A DNA stretch of 64,000 nt from Mesorhizobium sp. Root552 (GCF_001427285.1 NZ_LMFV01000063.1:1-64000), one strand, 5' to 3'. Shown: positions 1 to 8,026, numbered from the stretch's first letter. Program-made: numbers and translations. The notes: generated by a model not told the origin, from the sequence alone.

Positions 1-106
1 TTGTAGCCTTTCAAAGGAGCGAAGATGAGACAGAGATCCGGGACAGGGAAAGCTTGTAGCCTTTCAAAGGAGCGAAGATGAGACAGAGATCCGGGACAGG
101 GAAAGC
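1..106. repeat. 53-bp perfect tandem duplication at the IS left side
   Basis: Bases 1-53 and 54-106 are identical. The unit carries the ribosome-binding site and first ten codons of orfA, so a decoy start at 25 opens a short frame that stops at 79-81, while the real orfA starts at 78. A perfect duplication at the very edge of the sequence is a common product of contig joining, but a genuine duplication cannot be excluded. Confidence 0.95.
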
Positions 107-452
107 GCCTGCGCAGCAGGTCATCAAGGACATCCGCCGAGCGACCCGCAAGCAGTATTCGGCCGAAGAGAAGATCCGCATCGTGCTGGAGGGACTGCGC
201 GGCGAGGAGTCGATCGCGGCACTGTGCCGACGCGAGGGCATTGCCGAGAGCCTGTATTACAACTGGTCGAAGGAATTCCTTGAGGCGGGCAAGAAGCGGC
301 TGGCCGGCGACACGGCGCGCGCCGCCACCAGCGACGAGGTGAAGGTGCTGCGCAAGGAGGCGCGCGATCTCAAGGAGGTCGTCGCCGAGCAGGCACTGGA
401 ACTTCGGATTCTTAAAAAAAGCATGATCGCGGATGGGGGAGACGACGAATGA
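78..452 (+). CDS. IS3-family transposase OrfA (HTH_Tnp_1)
   Basis: This is the DNA-binding subunit of an IS3-family transposase, 124 residues. Residues about 28-75 form the helix-turn-helix that recognises the IS ends (YSAEEKIRIVLEGL...IAALCRREGI). Residues about 88-116 are a leucine-zipper-like coiled coil used by this family for oligomerisation. The start is supported by an AAAGGAG Shine-Dalgarno 5-7 bases upstream. It overlaps orfB by ATGA and carries the A7G frameshift run near its 3' end, so OrfA alone and an OrfAB fusion should both be made. It appears intact. Confidence 0.9.
   Translation: MRQRSGTGKAPAQQVIKDIRRATRKQYSAEEKIRIVLEGLRGEESIAALCRREGIAESLYYNWSKEFLEAGKKRLAGDTARAATSDEVKVLRKEARDLKEVVAEQALELRILKKSMIADGGDDE
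414..421 (+). other. programmed -1 frameshift site (A7G) between orfA and orfB
   Basis: Seven A residues followed by G (414-421) lie in codons CTT AAA AAA AGC of orfA. A -1 slip puts the ribosome on AAG CAT GAT in the orfB frame, which is open from there through the orfB ATG at 449. This is the standard way IS3 elements make the OrfAB transposase. The sequence shows the slippery run and the open frame; the slip itself is inferred from the family. Confidence 0.8.
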
Positions 453-1429
453 GATATCCCGCATCCGAGAAGCTGGAGATCATCCAGATGGTCGAGAACT
501 CGCACCTGTCGGCGCGGCGCACATTGCAGAAGCTCGGCATTCCGCGGTCGACCTTCAATCGCTGGTATGATCGTTTCCTGACTGGCGGCGTCGATGGGCT
601 GGAGGATCGCAGGCCCCGGCCGAACCGGGTCTGGAACCGCATCCCCGAGGAAAGGCGCGACCAGATCGTCGAGCTGGCGCTGAACGAGCCGGAGCTGTCG
701 CCCCGAGAATTGGCGGTTACCTTCACCGACACGAAGGGCTACTTCGTGTCGGAATCCTCGGTCTACCGCCTGCTTAAGGCCCATGACCTGATCACCAGCC
801 CGGCCTTCATCGTCATCAAGGCCGCCGACGAGTTCCACGACAAGACGACGGCGCCCAACCAACTCTGGCAAACCGACTTCACCTATCTCAAGGTCATCGG
901 CTGGGGATGGTTCTACCTGTCGACCGTGCTCGATGACTTCTCCCGCTACATCATCGCCTGGAAGCTGTGCACCACGATGAAGGCCGGGGACGTCACCGAC
1001 ACGCTGACCATGGCGCTGCAGGCTTCCGGCTGTGACAGCGCCAGGGTCATGCAGCGGCCGCGGCTGCTCTCCGACAACGGCCCGTCCTACGTCTCGTCCG
1101 ACCTCGCCGCATGGCTATCCGGCAACGGTATGGAGCACACTCGCGGAGCGCCCTGTCATCCCCAGACCCAGGGCAAGATCGAACGATGGCACCAGACGCT
1201 CAAGAACCGCATCCTGCTCGAAAACTACTTCCTGCCGGGCGATCTCGAGCAGCAGGTCGCGGCGTTCGTCGATCACTACAACCACCGCCGCTACCATGAG
1301 AGCCTCGGCAATCTCACTCCCGCCGACGTCTACTTCGGGCGCGGCGAGATCATCACGCTGGAAAGGGAGAGGATCAAACGCGAAACCATCAAACAGCGCC
1401 GCTTGCTTCATCGAGATGCGGCAGCCTAA
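449..1429 (+). CDS. IS3-family transposase OrfB (DDE/rve integrase domain)
   Basis: This is the catalytic subunit of the transposase, 326 residues, acting with OrfA or as an OrfAB fusion. An N-terminal helix-turn-helix (residues 1-60) precedes an rve-type RNase H fold. The catalytic triad is visible: D143 in WQTDFTYLK, D209 in LLSDNGPSYVS and E245 in QGKIERWHQTLK, with the canonical 35 residues between the second D and E. The C-terminus has the family's YHESLGNLTPADVYFG motif. The first copy of the 100-bp right-end duplication overlaps its last codons. The frame is complete, so it may be active. Confidence 0.93.
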   Translation: MRYPASEKLEIIQMVENSHLSARRTLQKLGIPRSTFNRWYDRFLTGGVDGLEDRRPRPNRVWNRIPEERRDQIVELALNEPELSPRELAVTFTDTKGYFVSESSVYRLLKAHDLITSPAFIVIKAADEFHDKTTAPNQLWQTDFTYLKVIGWGWFYLSTVLDDFSRYIIAWKLCTTMKAGDVTDTLTMALQASGCDSARVMQRPRLLSDNGPSYVSSDLAAWLSGNGMEHTRGAPCHPQTQGKIERWHQTLKNRILLENYFLPGDLEQQVAAFVDHYNHRRYHESLGNLTPADVYFGRGEIITLERERIKRETIKQRRLLHRDAAA

Positions 1430-1604
1430 TATGACAACCCTGATGGACCAGAGCCTCCGTTAGCTCACGATGCCAGTTGGTCCCAAAATCCCTGACTACG
1501 GACATCTTCATCGAGATGCGGCAGCCTAATATGACAACCCTGATGGACCAGAGCCTCCGTTAGCTCACGATGCCAGTTGGTCCCAAAATCCCTGACTACG
1601 GACA
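1406..1604. repeat. tandem duplication (period 100 bp) of the IS right end
   Basis: Bases 1406-1504 and 1506-1604 are identical, separated by a single T at 1505. The unit contains the last codons of orfB and the IS terminus ending GGACA. A normal IS has one right end; two in tandem suggests an imperfect contig join or a rearranged insertion. Confidence 0.95.
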
Positions 1605-1823
1605 GTAGACCATATCAGTCTGCTTGGCGTTGTGCAGGTTGATTGCCTTGTCGACGTTGCCCAGGTACTCGCACACGAGGGTCACATGCAGCGCCTCGAC
1701 CCGGTTCTTGGTGCTCTCGATCGGCAGCGTATAGAGCACGTCCTTGCGCAATTCCTGAGCCGAGGCTCCCCCGGCGAGAAGGGCTGCAGCGACTGCACCC
1801 GCAATGTACTTCAAGGCTCCCAT
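1605..1823 (-). pseudogene. small secreted protein of unknown function, 3' end cut off by the IS
   Basis: From the ATG at 1823 (GGAGAGG Shine-Dalgarno just upstream) the frame encodes a signal peptide, MGALKYIAGAVAAALLAGGASA with cleavage near QELRK, and then about 50 residues ending ...KQTDMVY. At 1604 the reading frame enters the IS terminus and stops after two foreign codons (Cys-Pro-stop, at 1596-1598). The gene is therefore a 5' fragment. I do not recognise the family. The remaining mature part has one cysteine. The regulatory palindromes at 1932-2094 lie in its upstream region. Confidence 0.7.
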
Positions 1824-1931
1824 GTCGCCTCTCCTATAGCAGGAGCTTAACGAGGGGCACATACGCGACGAAAGCTAAGTTATAGTAGCCGGACAAGAAA
1901 AAGGGGAGCCATCACGCCTCCCTTCTCCAGC

Positions 1932-2094
1932 GCAACTAATTGCACCTTCTGACTATCCCAGAAAGACGCGCGGAGCCCCAGGGAAATTAGGCCCGCTCCT
2001 CGGGGTCTGGCACGTCCATCATCGGCAAATCCAAAGTTGAAACCTCTGCTCAATTTGCAATTAATTGCTCATCCTACACGATGCAATTAATTGC
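1932..2094. promoter_or_regulatory. three GCAATTAATTGC-type palindromes in a 508-bp non-coding stretch
   Basis: Perfect 12-bp palindromes GCAATTAATTGC occur at 2057-2068 and 2083-2094. They extend to TTTGCAATTAATTGC and its mirror, with centres 26 bp apart. A one-mismatch copy, GCAACTAATTGC, is at 1932-1943. They sit between the truncated gene (starting at 1823, minus strand) and the end of the flagellar operon at 2332, and look like paired operators for a dimeric regulator. Apart from these I see no gene, RNA or terminator in 1824-2331; the short frames there have no ribosome-binding site or recognisable product. Confidence 0.45.
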
Positions 2095-2331
2095 AAAGCG
2101 ATGGCACAATAATTGAAATTCCGCTTATTTATCAATCGGCTGCAACCAATGTGAATGGTATGATCATGTGTGTTGATCTTGACCACCACGGTCCTCCACC
2201 ACCATCTTACAACAAGGCGATTTTTCAACGCCTCATCGTTCGGTTCGCGTGATCGAACGCACGATTGTCCCGAAATACCCCTCTACTTTACGTTGGCGCA
2301 GATCAGGTGGAAGCGGCTGGGACAGACCGCT

Positions 2332-3030
2332 TCAGTTGGAAATCTCGAATAGCTTATTGGTGCTGGTAACCAGCACCCACTTGTCGCCGCGCTGCTCGAT
2401 CGAAGTAACCCGGCTTGAATCAGGTAGCTTGGACCCATTTTGAACGATCCAAAGGCCGGTGTTGTCCTCGATCATCGCTCTGCCATTGGCGATATGAACG
2501 AGCTTGAAAGCTATTGCGTCGCCGGGGAACGGCTGGGTACCCGGGGACTCCTTCTGCATGTCGTCGGGAACGTTGCCCGTTGTGAAAAGGTCCAGGTTCT
2601 TGGATATCTCCTGAATGCCAAGCGGGGTCAGGTCAGAACCGGAACGCGATTCCGTAACCAAGCGCCCGGCATTGTCTCCCTTGCCGCCAAATTTGATCGC
2701 TTGCACACCAAACTGTTCCTGGTTGAAAAAAATGTACCAGGGAAACAACGCACAGATGAGGCTGAGCGTAACGCCAAGTGCTGCAACGACAAAGTCGCTG
2801 CGCCGGTCTCCCTTTTCGATCCTGGGAAACGGTGCTTGCGGCGGCACAGGCCATTCGACGCCACCTGACGCGGAAAGCTTGCCGCTCGACGATTTCGCTT
2901 TCGGCCTGTTGAACAATCCCGCAAGCAGGGAATTACGGGCGGCTTCCGCCTCCCCCTCTGCCCGCGCCTTGGCCAGAAGGTCGTTCAGCAGAGTCTCGGT
3001 TCGCTGCCGCTCAGTTGGCGGGTTCGACAT
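2332..3030 (-). CDS. membrane-anchored protein of unknown function in the fliI operon
   Basis: This is a 232-residue protein that I cannot assign to a named family. Residues 1-75 are charged, rich in Ala/Glu/Lys and probably cytoplasmic. A single hydrophobic helix spans about 80-102 (FVVAALGVTLSLICALFPWY). The C-terminal 110 residues look like a small beta-rich domain (GRAMIEDNTGLWIVQNGS...TSIEQRGDKWVLVTS), which would be periplasmic. The gene overlaps fliI by 20 bp and ends the operon DUF1217-flgF-fliI-orf, so a role in flagellar assembly or the motor is inferred from position only. Confidence 0.8.
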   Translation of the reverse strand: MSNPPTERQRTETLLNDLLAKARAEGEAEAARNSLLAGLFNRPKAKSSSGKLSASGGVEWPVPPQAPFPRIEKGDRRSDFVVAALGVTLSLICALFPWYIFFNQEQFGVQAIKFGGKGDNAGRLVTESRSGSDLTPLGIQEISKNLDLFTTGNVPDDMQKESPGTQPFPGDAIAFKLVHIANGRAMIEDNTGLWIVQNGSKLPDSSRVTSIEQRGDKWVLVTSTNKLFEISN

Positions 3031-4414
3031 TCTGGCTCACCTTCAGGTGACGTGCGAGATCGGCGAAGGCATCGGCAGAGGCTCTGTCCGAGGGCGACTG
3101 CGTCAACGCTTGGTAGATGAGAGGCACTTGCCGCACAGCCATATCGAGCTCGGCATCCGCGCCGCCCTGGTAAGCGCCCAGCAAACGGATATCGCGCGTG
3201 TCTTCAAAGCGCGAAATCATCGCCTTCAACTGCGTCACCAGCGCGCGCTGTTCAGAACTCCACGCCTTGCTAGCCAGGCGCGAGATCGAGGCAAGCGGAT
3301 TAACGGGCGGGTAACGCCCTTGCTCCGCTATGGTCCGATCGAGAACGACATGGCCATCAAGGATACCGCGGACCGAATCCGCAACAGGGTCGTTATGGTC
3401 GTCACCATCCACCAATACGGAAATCACGGCGGTGATCGATCCCGTACCCTCCAGTCCAGGCCCTGCGCGTTCGAGGAGTTTAGGTAAATCGGTAAACACC
3501 GACGCCGGGTATCCGCGCGCAACCGGCGGTTCGCCGGTTCCCGTCGCCACCTCGCGCAAGGCGTGGGCAAAACGGGTAATGGAATCGAGGATGAGCAGGA
3601 CCCGGTCGCCCTGATCCCGGAAATGTTCGGCGACACGCATGGCAGTATCCGGCGCGCGACGGCGCATCATCGCGCTCTCGTCACTGGTCGCGACAACCGC
3701 AACCGTCTTGGCCATGCTCGCACCGATCGTGTCTTCGAGAAACTCGCGAACCTCGCGACCGCGCTCGCCGACAAGTGCAACCACAACCGTATCGAAAGCA
3801 GCCGCGCCAGCCAGCATGGCAAGCAGCGTCGACTTGCCAACGCCCGATCCGGCAAAGACGCCAAGACGTTGGCCAAAGCAGAGCGGCGTGAAGATATCGA
3901 TCACCTTGACGCCGGTGGAGAAGCTGGTGCCGACACGCTGGCGGGCCATCGCACCCGGCGTCTTGTCTGTTCGCCCGACATCGCCGCCGCCACGAAGAAG
4001 GAACGGTCCGCCATCGATCGGTCGCGCCAAGGCATCGATTGCCCTGCCTCGCCAGGATGGATGCGGCACGACAGTCAAGGGACCGCGCCGGAAAACAGCA
4101 TCTCCGATGCCGGCATCCGCGTTGCGGTCAAATGGGGCAACCACCACTTCCTCATGCGCAATGTGCACGATTTCGCCGCGGCTGTTGCCGGACCTGCCGC
4201 GATGCTCAACGAGGTCGCCCAATCTGGCGGTGCTCGAAAGCCCCCGCACCTTATAGTGAGTTGCGGAAACCTCGGCGATCCTGCCACCACGCTTGAGCAT
4301 CGACTGCTCATCGCTGAAGCGTTGCCATATCCGTTCAAGCACGACCAGCGAGGTTTCGTGAGCCGGCCCCGGCACCTGTTCCGAAACCCTGATCATGTTT
4401 TGCTCATGCGGCAT
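3011..4414 (-). CDS. fliI: flagellar export ATPase FliI
   Basis: FliI is the ATPase of the flagellar type III secretion apparatus, working with FliH and FliJ at the cytoplasmic face of the export gate. The 467-residue protein has Walker A AGSGVGKST at 188-196, the VGERGREVREF segment near 215-225, Walker B VLLILDS at 271-277 and the family's GYPASVFTDLPKLLERAG motif. It lies 13 bp after flgF and overlaps the next gene by 20 bp. The start codon is uncertain: ATG 4414 and ATG 4396 are both possible and neither has a strong Shine-Dalgarno. Confidence 0.97.
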   Translation of the reverse strand: MPHEQNMIRVSEQVPGPAHETSLVVLERIWQRFSDEQSMLKRGGRIAEVSATHYKVRGLSSTARLGDLVEHRGRSGNSRGEIVHIAHEEVVVAPFDRNADAGIGDAVFRRGPLTVVPHPSWRGRAIDALARPIDGGPFLLRGGGDVGRTDKTPGAMARQRVGTSFSTGVKVIDIFTPLCFGQRLGVFAGSGVGKSTLLAMLAGAAAFDTVVVALVGERGREVREFLEDTIGASMAKTVAVVATSDESAMMRRRAPDTAMRVAEHFRDQGDRVLLILDSITRFAHALREVATGTGEPPVARGYPASVFTDLPKLLERAGPGLEGTGSITAVISVLVDGDDHNDPVADSVRGILDGHVVLDRTIAEQGRYPPVNPLASISRLASKAWSSEQRALVTQLKAMISRFEDTRDIRLLGAYQGGADAELDMAVRQVPLIYQALTQSPSDRASADAFADLARHLKVSQNVEPAN

Positions 4415-4427
4415 TCAGAGCGGCTCG

Positions 4428-5150
4428 CTATTTCGAACCAAGCGTCTTGATCGCTTCGTCCATCGACGAACTGTTCTGGCGCATCATCGCCGAAACATTC
4501 TCGAAGGCGCGCTGAACCTGGATCAGCCGGGTCATTTCCAGCACCGGATTGACGTTTGACTGCTCTACGTAACCTTGCGCGACGCCGACATCGCGGCGAT
4601 CGGTCACCGGCTGCGGCGGCACTGGCGGCACCACTCCAGAATTACCGTAGCGAACGAAATTCGGGCCGGGGTCGAAACTGAACAGCCCAATGGCGCCGGC
4701 AAGCTGCTCGCCCTGCCGCAACGAACCATCGGCGCCTGCCTTGGGCGGCCCACCGCGGGGATCGAGCTGGATAGGCGCGCCACCGGCGTCAAGAACCGGG
4801 TAACCTTCAACGGAAACCAGCTCGCCAAGGTCGTTCATCGAAAAGCGGCCGTCGCGTGTCATCACCGTTCCGGCAGGTGTTTCGATGCCAAACCAGGCAT
4901 CGCCCTGAATGGCGAAGTCGAACGGATTGCCGGTCTGCTGCACCCCGCCATGAGCGCCCGACAGAAACGTATCGCCAGGCGAGGTGAACGAGACGGATTT
5001 TGCCCCGGCTCCCGAAACCACATCCTCGAACTTCACGCCCGTGGCCCGGAATCCCATTGTGGAGGCATTGGCAACATTGTCGGCAATGGTATTCAAGCGC
5101 CGTTCGAGCGCAATCTGTGACGAAAGGGCGACGTAGAGGCTATCCTGCAC
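4428..5150 (-). CDS. flgF: flagellar basal-body rod protein FlgF
   Basis: This is a proximal rod component of the flagellar basal body, exported by the flagellar type III system. The 240-residue protein has the N-terminal rod/hook motif (LYVALSSQIALERRLNTIADNVANASTMGFRA), a central FlgE/F/G segment (QGDAWFGIETPAGTVMTRDGRF) and the C-terminal helix EQSNVNPVLEMTRLIQVQRAFENV. It is second in the minus-strand operon, a few bases after the DUF1217 gene and 13 bp before fliI. No signal peptide is present, as expected for an axial protein. Confidence 0.95.
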   Translation of the reverse strand: MQDSLYVALSSQIALERRLNTIADNVANASTMGFRATGVKFEDVVSGAGAKSVSFTSPGDTFLSGAHGGVQQTGNPFDFAIQGDAWFGIETPAGTVMTRDGRFSMNDLGELVSVEGYPVLDAGGAPIQLDPRGGPPKAGADGSLRQGEQLAGAIGLFSFDPGPNFVRYGNSGVVPPVPPQPVTDRRDVGVAQGYVEQSNVNPVLEMTRLIQVQRAFENVSAMMRQNSSSMDEAIKTLGSK

Positions 5151-5155
5151 GGCCT

Positions 5156-6967
5156 TTAGTACCTCAGCTTTTGCATGGCCATCAGCAGATCGGTAGAGAC
5201 GCCGATGGTCGTTGGTTGAGCAAAGAGCACGCCGACGGAACTCTGCGCACTCGATGTCGGATGGGAGATTTCGTAGAGGCTGGTGAAGCGGGTGATGAAC
5301 TTGCTCAGTTTGGCCGGGTCGGCAAAGTCCGCGATATCGAACTTCGATTCAAACAGCTTCACCTGCTTGTCGATATCCGCAGACGCAAACGAATCCGGGA
5401 GAGAAAAGGCGGTGCGAACCACACTGGCTAGGGCCTTGTCGGCAAGCACCTCATACCAGTTGGTCAATGTCGGCGCTTTGCGCTGGAAGTAAAGCGCCAG
5501 CCGCACGCCTTCGTTGTTTTGGCCTGCGTCTTCCTCCAACGTCTGCCGCATGTATTTGTCGACGACAGGCTGCTGGGAGGAATTGTAGGTCGTCGCATTC
5601 TCGCCATAGGCTGCAAATTCGAAGGCAGTCGCAAAGGCTGCGTAGCGCTTGTCTTCCATGGTATTGGCAAGGCTTTGCGGATCGCTGACGCCGCCCTCCA
5701 GAACCTTGTGAATCACGTCCTTGTCCTGGGTCGAAGGATCGAGCCCATAGGAAGCCAGCGCATAGTTGTAGAGCCGGGAATTCGCCATCAGGTCATCGAT
5801 GGAGCGCACAGACCCGATATTGGCGAGATAGTAGGCGGTTTCGTTCTTCACATATTCGACGGTAGGCGGAATGAGGCCCAATCCCGATTTGATGGAATAG
5901 AAGTTCGGCGTTTGCTGCTTCACTTCCACCCGGGACGTGGTCGAGGTCCCATATTCGGCAAAATTGAAAGCCGACACGAAGGCGGCATAGCTCTTGTCGG
6001 TCAATTTGTTCGCGGGGCTGTTCGGGTCGCTAACTCCGCCTTGCAGCATTTCCTTGATACGGGCAGGCGTTTCGCTGGCGGCATCGAGGCCATATGCGGC
6101 GAGCGCGACAGTCAAAAGCCGCTTGTTGGCCAAAAGGTCATCGATCGACTTAACCTGTGAAATGTTGTCGTTGTAGTATTTGACCTCCGCGTCGATGTAG
6201 TCGGAGTTCGGCTTTATCAGTGCCAGGCCCGTACCTGCCATGTATTGGCCGGGAACAATTTTGTGGACCGGGTCGCGCGAGGTTGCCTGGTCTCCATATT
6301 TCACGAAGTCGAACGCCGCCACGAAGTCCGCATATTTCTTGTTCGGAAATGTGTTGGCGGGGCTGTTGGGATCGGTAACCCCACCCTCCAGCATCTGGCG
6401 AATGCGCTCCGGTGGTTCAGTTGCTGCATCCAGCCCGAAAGCTGCCATCGCATAGGTCAGCATCCGGTCATCCCCCATCAGATCATCGACCGATTTCACG
6501 TTCGAGATATTGGACAGGTAATAGGACGTTTCGGACTTGTAGTAGCTGAGGCCATCCTGCGAAGGACCAATCTGGACCTGAAGTATGTAATTGCCGGTGG
6601 TCGCCTGCTGCGCCTTGTTGTAGATCGTGGCGGTATCGCCAAACTTGGCGAAGTTGAAGGCACTGACAAAATCAGCGTAGCGTTTGTCTGTCAGCTTGTT
6701 GGCGAAGCTGTCAGGGTCGATGACACCTTCCTTCAAAGCCTTGACCATGAAGGCCTTGGCGTAGTCCATATCCTTCAGGCCAAAGGCCTTCATGGCGTAT
6801 TTGAACAGACGATCGTTCTTGACGAACTCGTCGATCGATTTCACCTTGGTGATGTTGTCGAGATAGTACTTGGTCTCGCGATCCACCACGGGCTGGCGCT
6901 CGATCTGGTCGATCGCCTTGGGAATATCTCGCGCGATCAGCTGGTAGCTGACAAAAGTGCTTAACAC
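5156..6967 (-). CDS. DUF1217 tandem-repeat protein of the flagellar cluster
   Basis: This 603-residue protein has at least four DUF1217 units with a period of about 114 residues (about 29-117, 143-231, 258-346, 371-461). Each contains YYLxNIxxVKSIDDL...LxYAxAAFGLD...GGVxDPxSxANxxxDKRYAxFVxAFxF. A more diverged fifth unit (about 472-593) follows. The GTG start at 6967 is chosen because GGAGG lies 7 bases upstream; the longer frame to 6997 lacks one and would begin inside the promoter. It is first in the operon with flgF and fliI. There is no signal peptide. DUF1217 proteins occur in alphaproteobacterial flagellar loci, but the function is unknown to me. Confidence 0.85.
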   Translation of the reverse strand: MLSTFVSYQLIARDIPKAIDQIERQPVVDRETKYYLDNITKVKSIDEFVKNDRLFKYAMKAFGLKDMDYAKAFMVKALKEGVIDPDSFANKLTDKRYADFVSAFNFAKFGDTATIYNKAQQATTGNYILQVQIGPSQDGLSYYKSETSYYLSNISNVKSVDDLMGDDRMLTYAMAAFGLDAATEPPERIRQMLEGGVTDPNSPANTFPNKKYADFVAAFDFVKYGDQATSRDPVHKIVPGQYMAGTGLALIKPNSDYIDAEVKYYNDNISQVKSIDDLLANKRLLTVALAAYGLDAASETPARIKEMLQGGVSDPNSPANKLTDKSYAAFVSAFNFAEYGTSTTSRVEVKQQTPNFYSIKSGLGLIPPTVEYVKNETAYYLANIGSVRSIDDLMANSRLYNYALASYGLDPSTQDKDVIHKVLEGGVSDPQSLANTMEDKRYAAFATAFEFAAYGENATTYNSSQQPVVDKYMRQTLEEDAGQNNEGVRLALYFQRKAPTLTNWYEVLADKALASVVRTAFSLPDSFASADIDKQVKLFESKFDIADFADPAKLSKFITRFTSLYEISHPTSSAQSSVGVLFAQPTTIGVSTDLLMAMQKLRY

Positions 6968-6995
6968 GACAGGCCTCCAGCCGAAGCTATCACCC

Positions 6996-7019
6996 AAGAT
7001 AGCGTTGTTTCCTTGCGCG
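6996..7019 (-). promoter_or_regulatory. candidate Rem-type promoter for the DUF1217-flgF-fliI operon
   Basis: Read on the minus strand, CGCGCAAG (7019-7012) is followed after exactly 10 bases by a -10-like TATCTT (7001-6996). The GTG start of the DUF1217 gene is 29 bases further on. The same box and spacing occur before flgB, flgE, fliF, flhA and, facing the other way, motA. Binding by Rem is inferred. Confidence 0.6.
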
Positions 7020-7047
7020 AAACTGAATCACCTCCCCAACGCCAAAA

Positions 7048-7082
7048 GCTTCAAGCCTCACACAAGCCACGCGCGCTATCTG
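7048..7082 (+). promoter_or_regulatory. candidate Rem-type promoter for motA-fliM-fliN-fliG-flhB
   Basis: CACACAAG (7059-7066) is followed after 10 bases by TATCTG (7077-7082), and the motA GTG is 33 bases downstream. An upstream half-site GCTTCAAG (7048-7055) is spaced 11 bp from the first, giving a direct repeat with a CCT spacer as at flgE. The divergent DUF1217 promoter is about 40 bp away on the opposite strand. Confidence 0.55.
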
Positions 7083-7115
7083 GTGTGTCTGATGTGATGT
7101 GCGGAAGGACTGACC

Positions 7116-7991
7116 GTGGGAATTCTGATCGGATTGGTGGTCACGCTGGGCTGCGTTCTCGGCGGCTTCATGGCCATGGGCGGTCACCTGCATGTCCTCA
7201 TGCAACCGTGGGAACTGGTCATCATAGGCGGCGCAGCGCTTGGCACCTTTCTCGTCGCCAATCCGATGAAAACCGTCAAGGACACCGGCAAGGGCATCGT
7301 CGAAGCTTTCAAGCAGGCGGTACCGAAGGAACGCGATTACCTCGAGACGCTGGGCGTGCTGCACAGCCTGATGCGTGAACTGCGCTCGAAGTCGCGCAGC
7401 GAAGTCGAGGCCCATATCGACAATCCGAGCGAGTCGGCCATCTTCCAAGCATTTCCCACGGTGCTGAAGAACAAGGACCTCACCAACTTCATCTGCGACT
7501 ACTGCCGTATCATCATCATCGGCAATGCCCGCTCGCACGAGATCGAGGCATTGATGGATGAGGAAATCCACACCATTCGCGCCGACAAGCTCAAGGCCTA
7601 CCATGCCATGGTGGCGGTGGGTGATGGCCTGCCTGCGCTGGGCATCGTCGCGGCCGTGCTGGGCGTCGTCAAAGCCATGGGTGCTCTTGATCAGTCGCCG
7701 GAAATTCTCGGCGGGCTGATCGGCGCAGCGCTGGTCGGAACCTTCCTCGGCATCTTCCTTTCCTACGCCGTAGTCGGACCGATCGCGACCAAGATCAAGA
7801 CGGTGCGCGAAAAGAAGAACCGCCTTTACGTCATCGTCAAGCAGACCCTTTTGGCCTACATGAACGGATCGTTGCCACAGGTAGCCATCGAGTTCGGCCG
7901 CAAGACCATTTCGTCGCATGATCGGCCTTCCATCGATGCGGTCGAGCAGAGCACGATGAACGCCGGCGCGGCAGACAAGAAGGCTGCCTGA
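7116..7991 (+). CDS. motA: flagellar motor stator protein MotA
   Basis: MotA is the cytoplasmic-membrane stator subunit that couples ion flow to rotation together with MotB. The 291-residue protein has four hydrophobic segments (about 2-23, 33-50, 166-188, 201-226) separated by a large cytoplasmic loop. It also has the family motif KAYHAMVAVGDGLPALGIVAAVLG. The start is GTG at 7116, with GGAAGG upstream. As in other rhizobia it is separated from motB, which lies at 30003, and heads an operon with the switch genes fliM, fliN and fliG. Confidence 0.97.
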   Translation: MGILIGLVVTLGCVLGGFMAMGGHLHVLMQPWELVIIGGAALGTFLVANPMKTVKDTGKGIVEAFKQAVPKERDYLETLGVLHSLMRELRSKSRSEVEAHIDNPSESAIFQAFPTVLKNKDLTNFICDYCRIIIIGNARSHEIEALMDEEIHTIRADKLKAYHAMVAVGDGLPALGIVAAVLGVVKAMGALDQSPEILGGLIGAALVGTFLGIFLSYAVVGPIATKIKTVREKKNRLYVIVKQTLLAYMNGSLPQVAIEFGRKTISSHDRPSIDAVEQSTMNAGAADKKAA

Positions 7992-8026
7992 GCGATGCGG
8001 TCCATGGCGGTGAGCGAGGTAACGGC

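Larger units (their letters stand above)
1..1604 (+). mobile_element. IS3-family insertion sequence, right end complete, left end at window edge
   Basis: Two overlapping transposase frames (orfA, orfB) joined by an A7G slippery run are the hallmark of the IS3 family. The right end is placed at 1604, where the sequence ends ...CGGACA and the interrupted host gene resumes. Read inward it begins TGTCCGTAGTCAGGG, with the TG/CA terminus usual for the family. I cannot find a convincing matching inverted repeat at the left (TGTAGCCTTTCAAAGG), so the true left end probably lies outside the window. Both visible ends carry short tandem duplications, which may be assembly artefacts. Confidence 0.85.

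Noticed and set aside
257..871. Minus-strand ORF of 204 residues inside the IS
   Set aside because: It is the antisense shadow of orfA/orfB, which have clear catalytic motifs; the translation is low-complexity Arg/Leu-rich with no recognisable domain.
2170..2352. Plus-strand ORF of 60 residues in the 1824-2331 gap
   Set aside because: No ribosome-binding site, no recognisable product, and it runs into the 3' end of the minus-strand gene.
2615..4450. Long plus-strand frames opposite the fliI region
   Set aside because: They are shadows in high-G+C coding DNA; fliI on the minus strand has unmistakable ATPase motifs.
6245..6964. 239-residue plus-strand ORF opposite the DUF1217 gene
   Set aside because: The minus strand shows repeated, conserved domain units; the plus-strand frame is their antisense.
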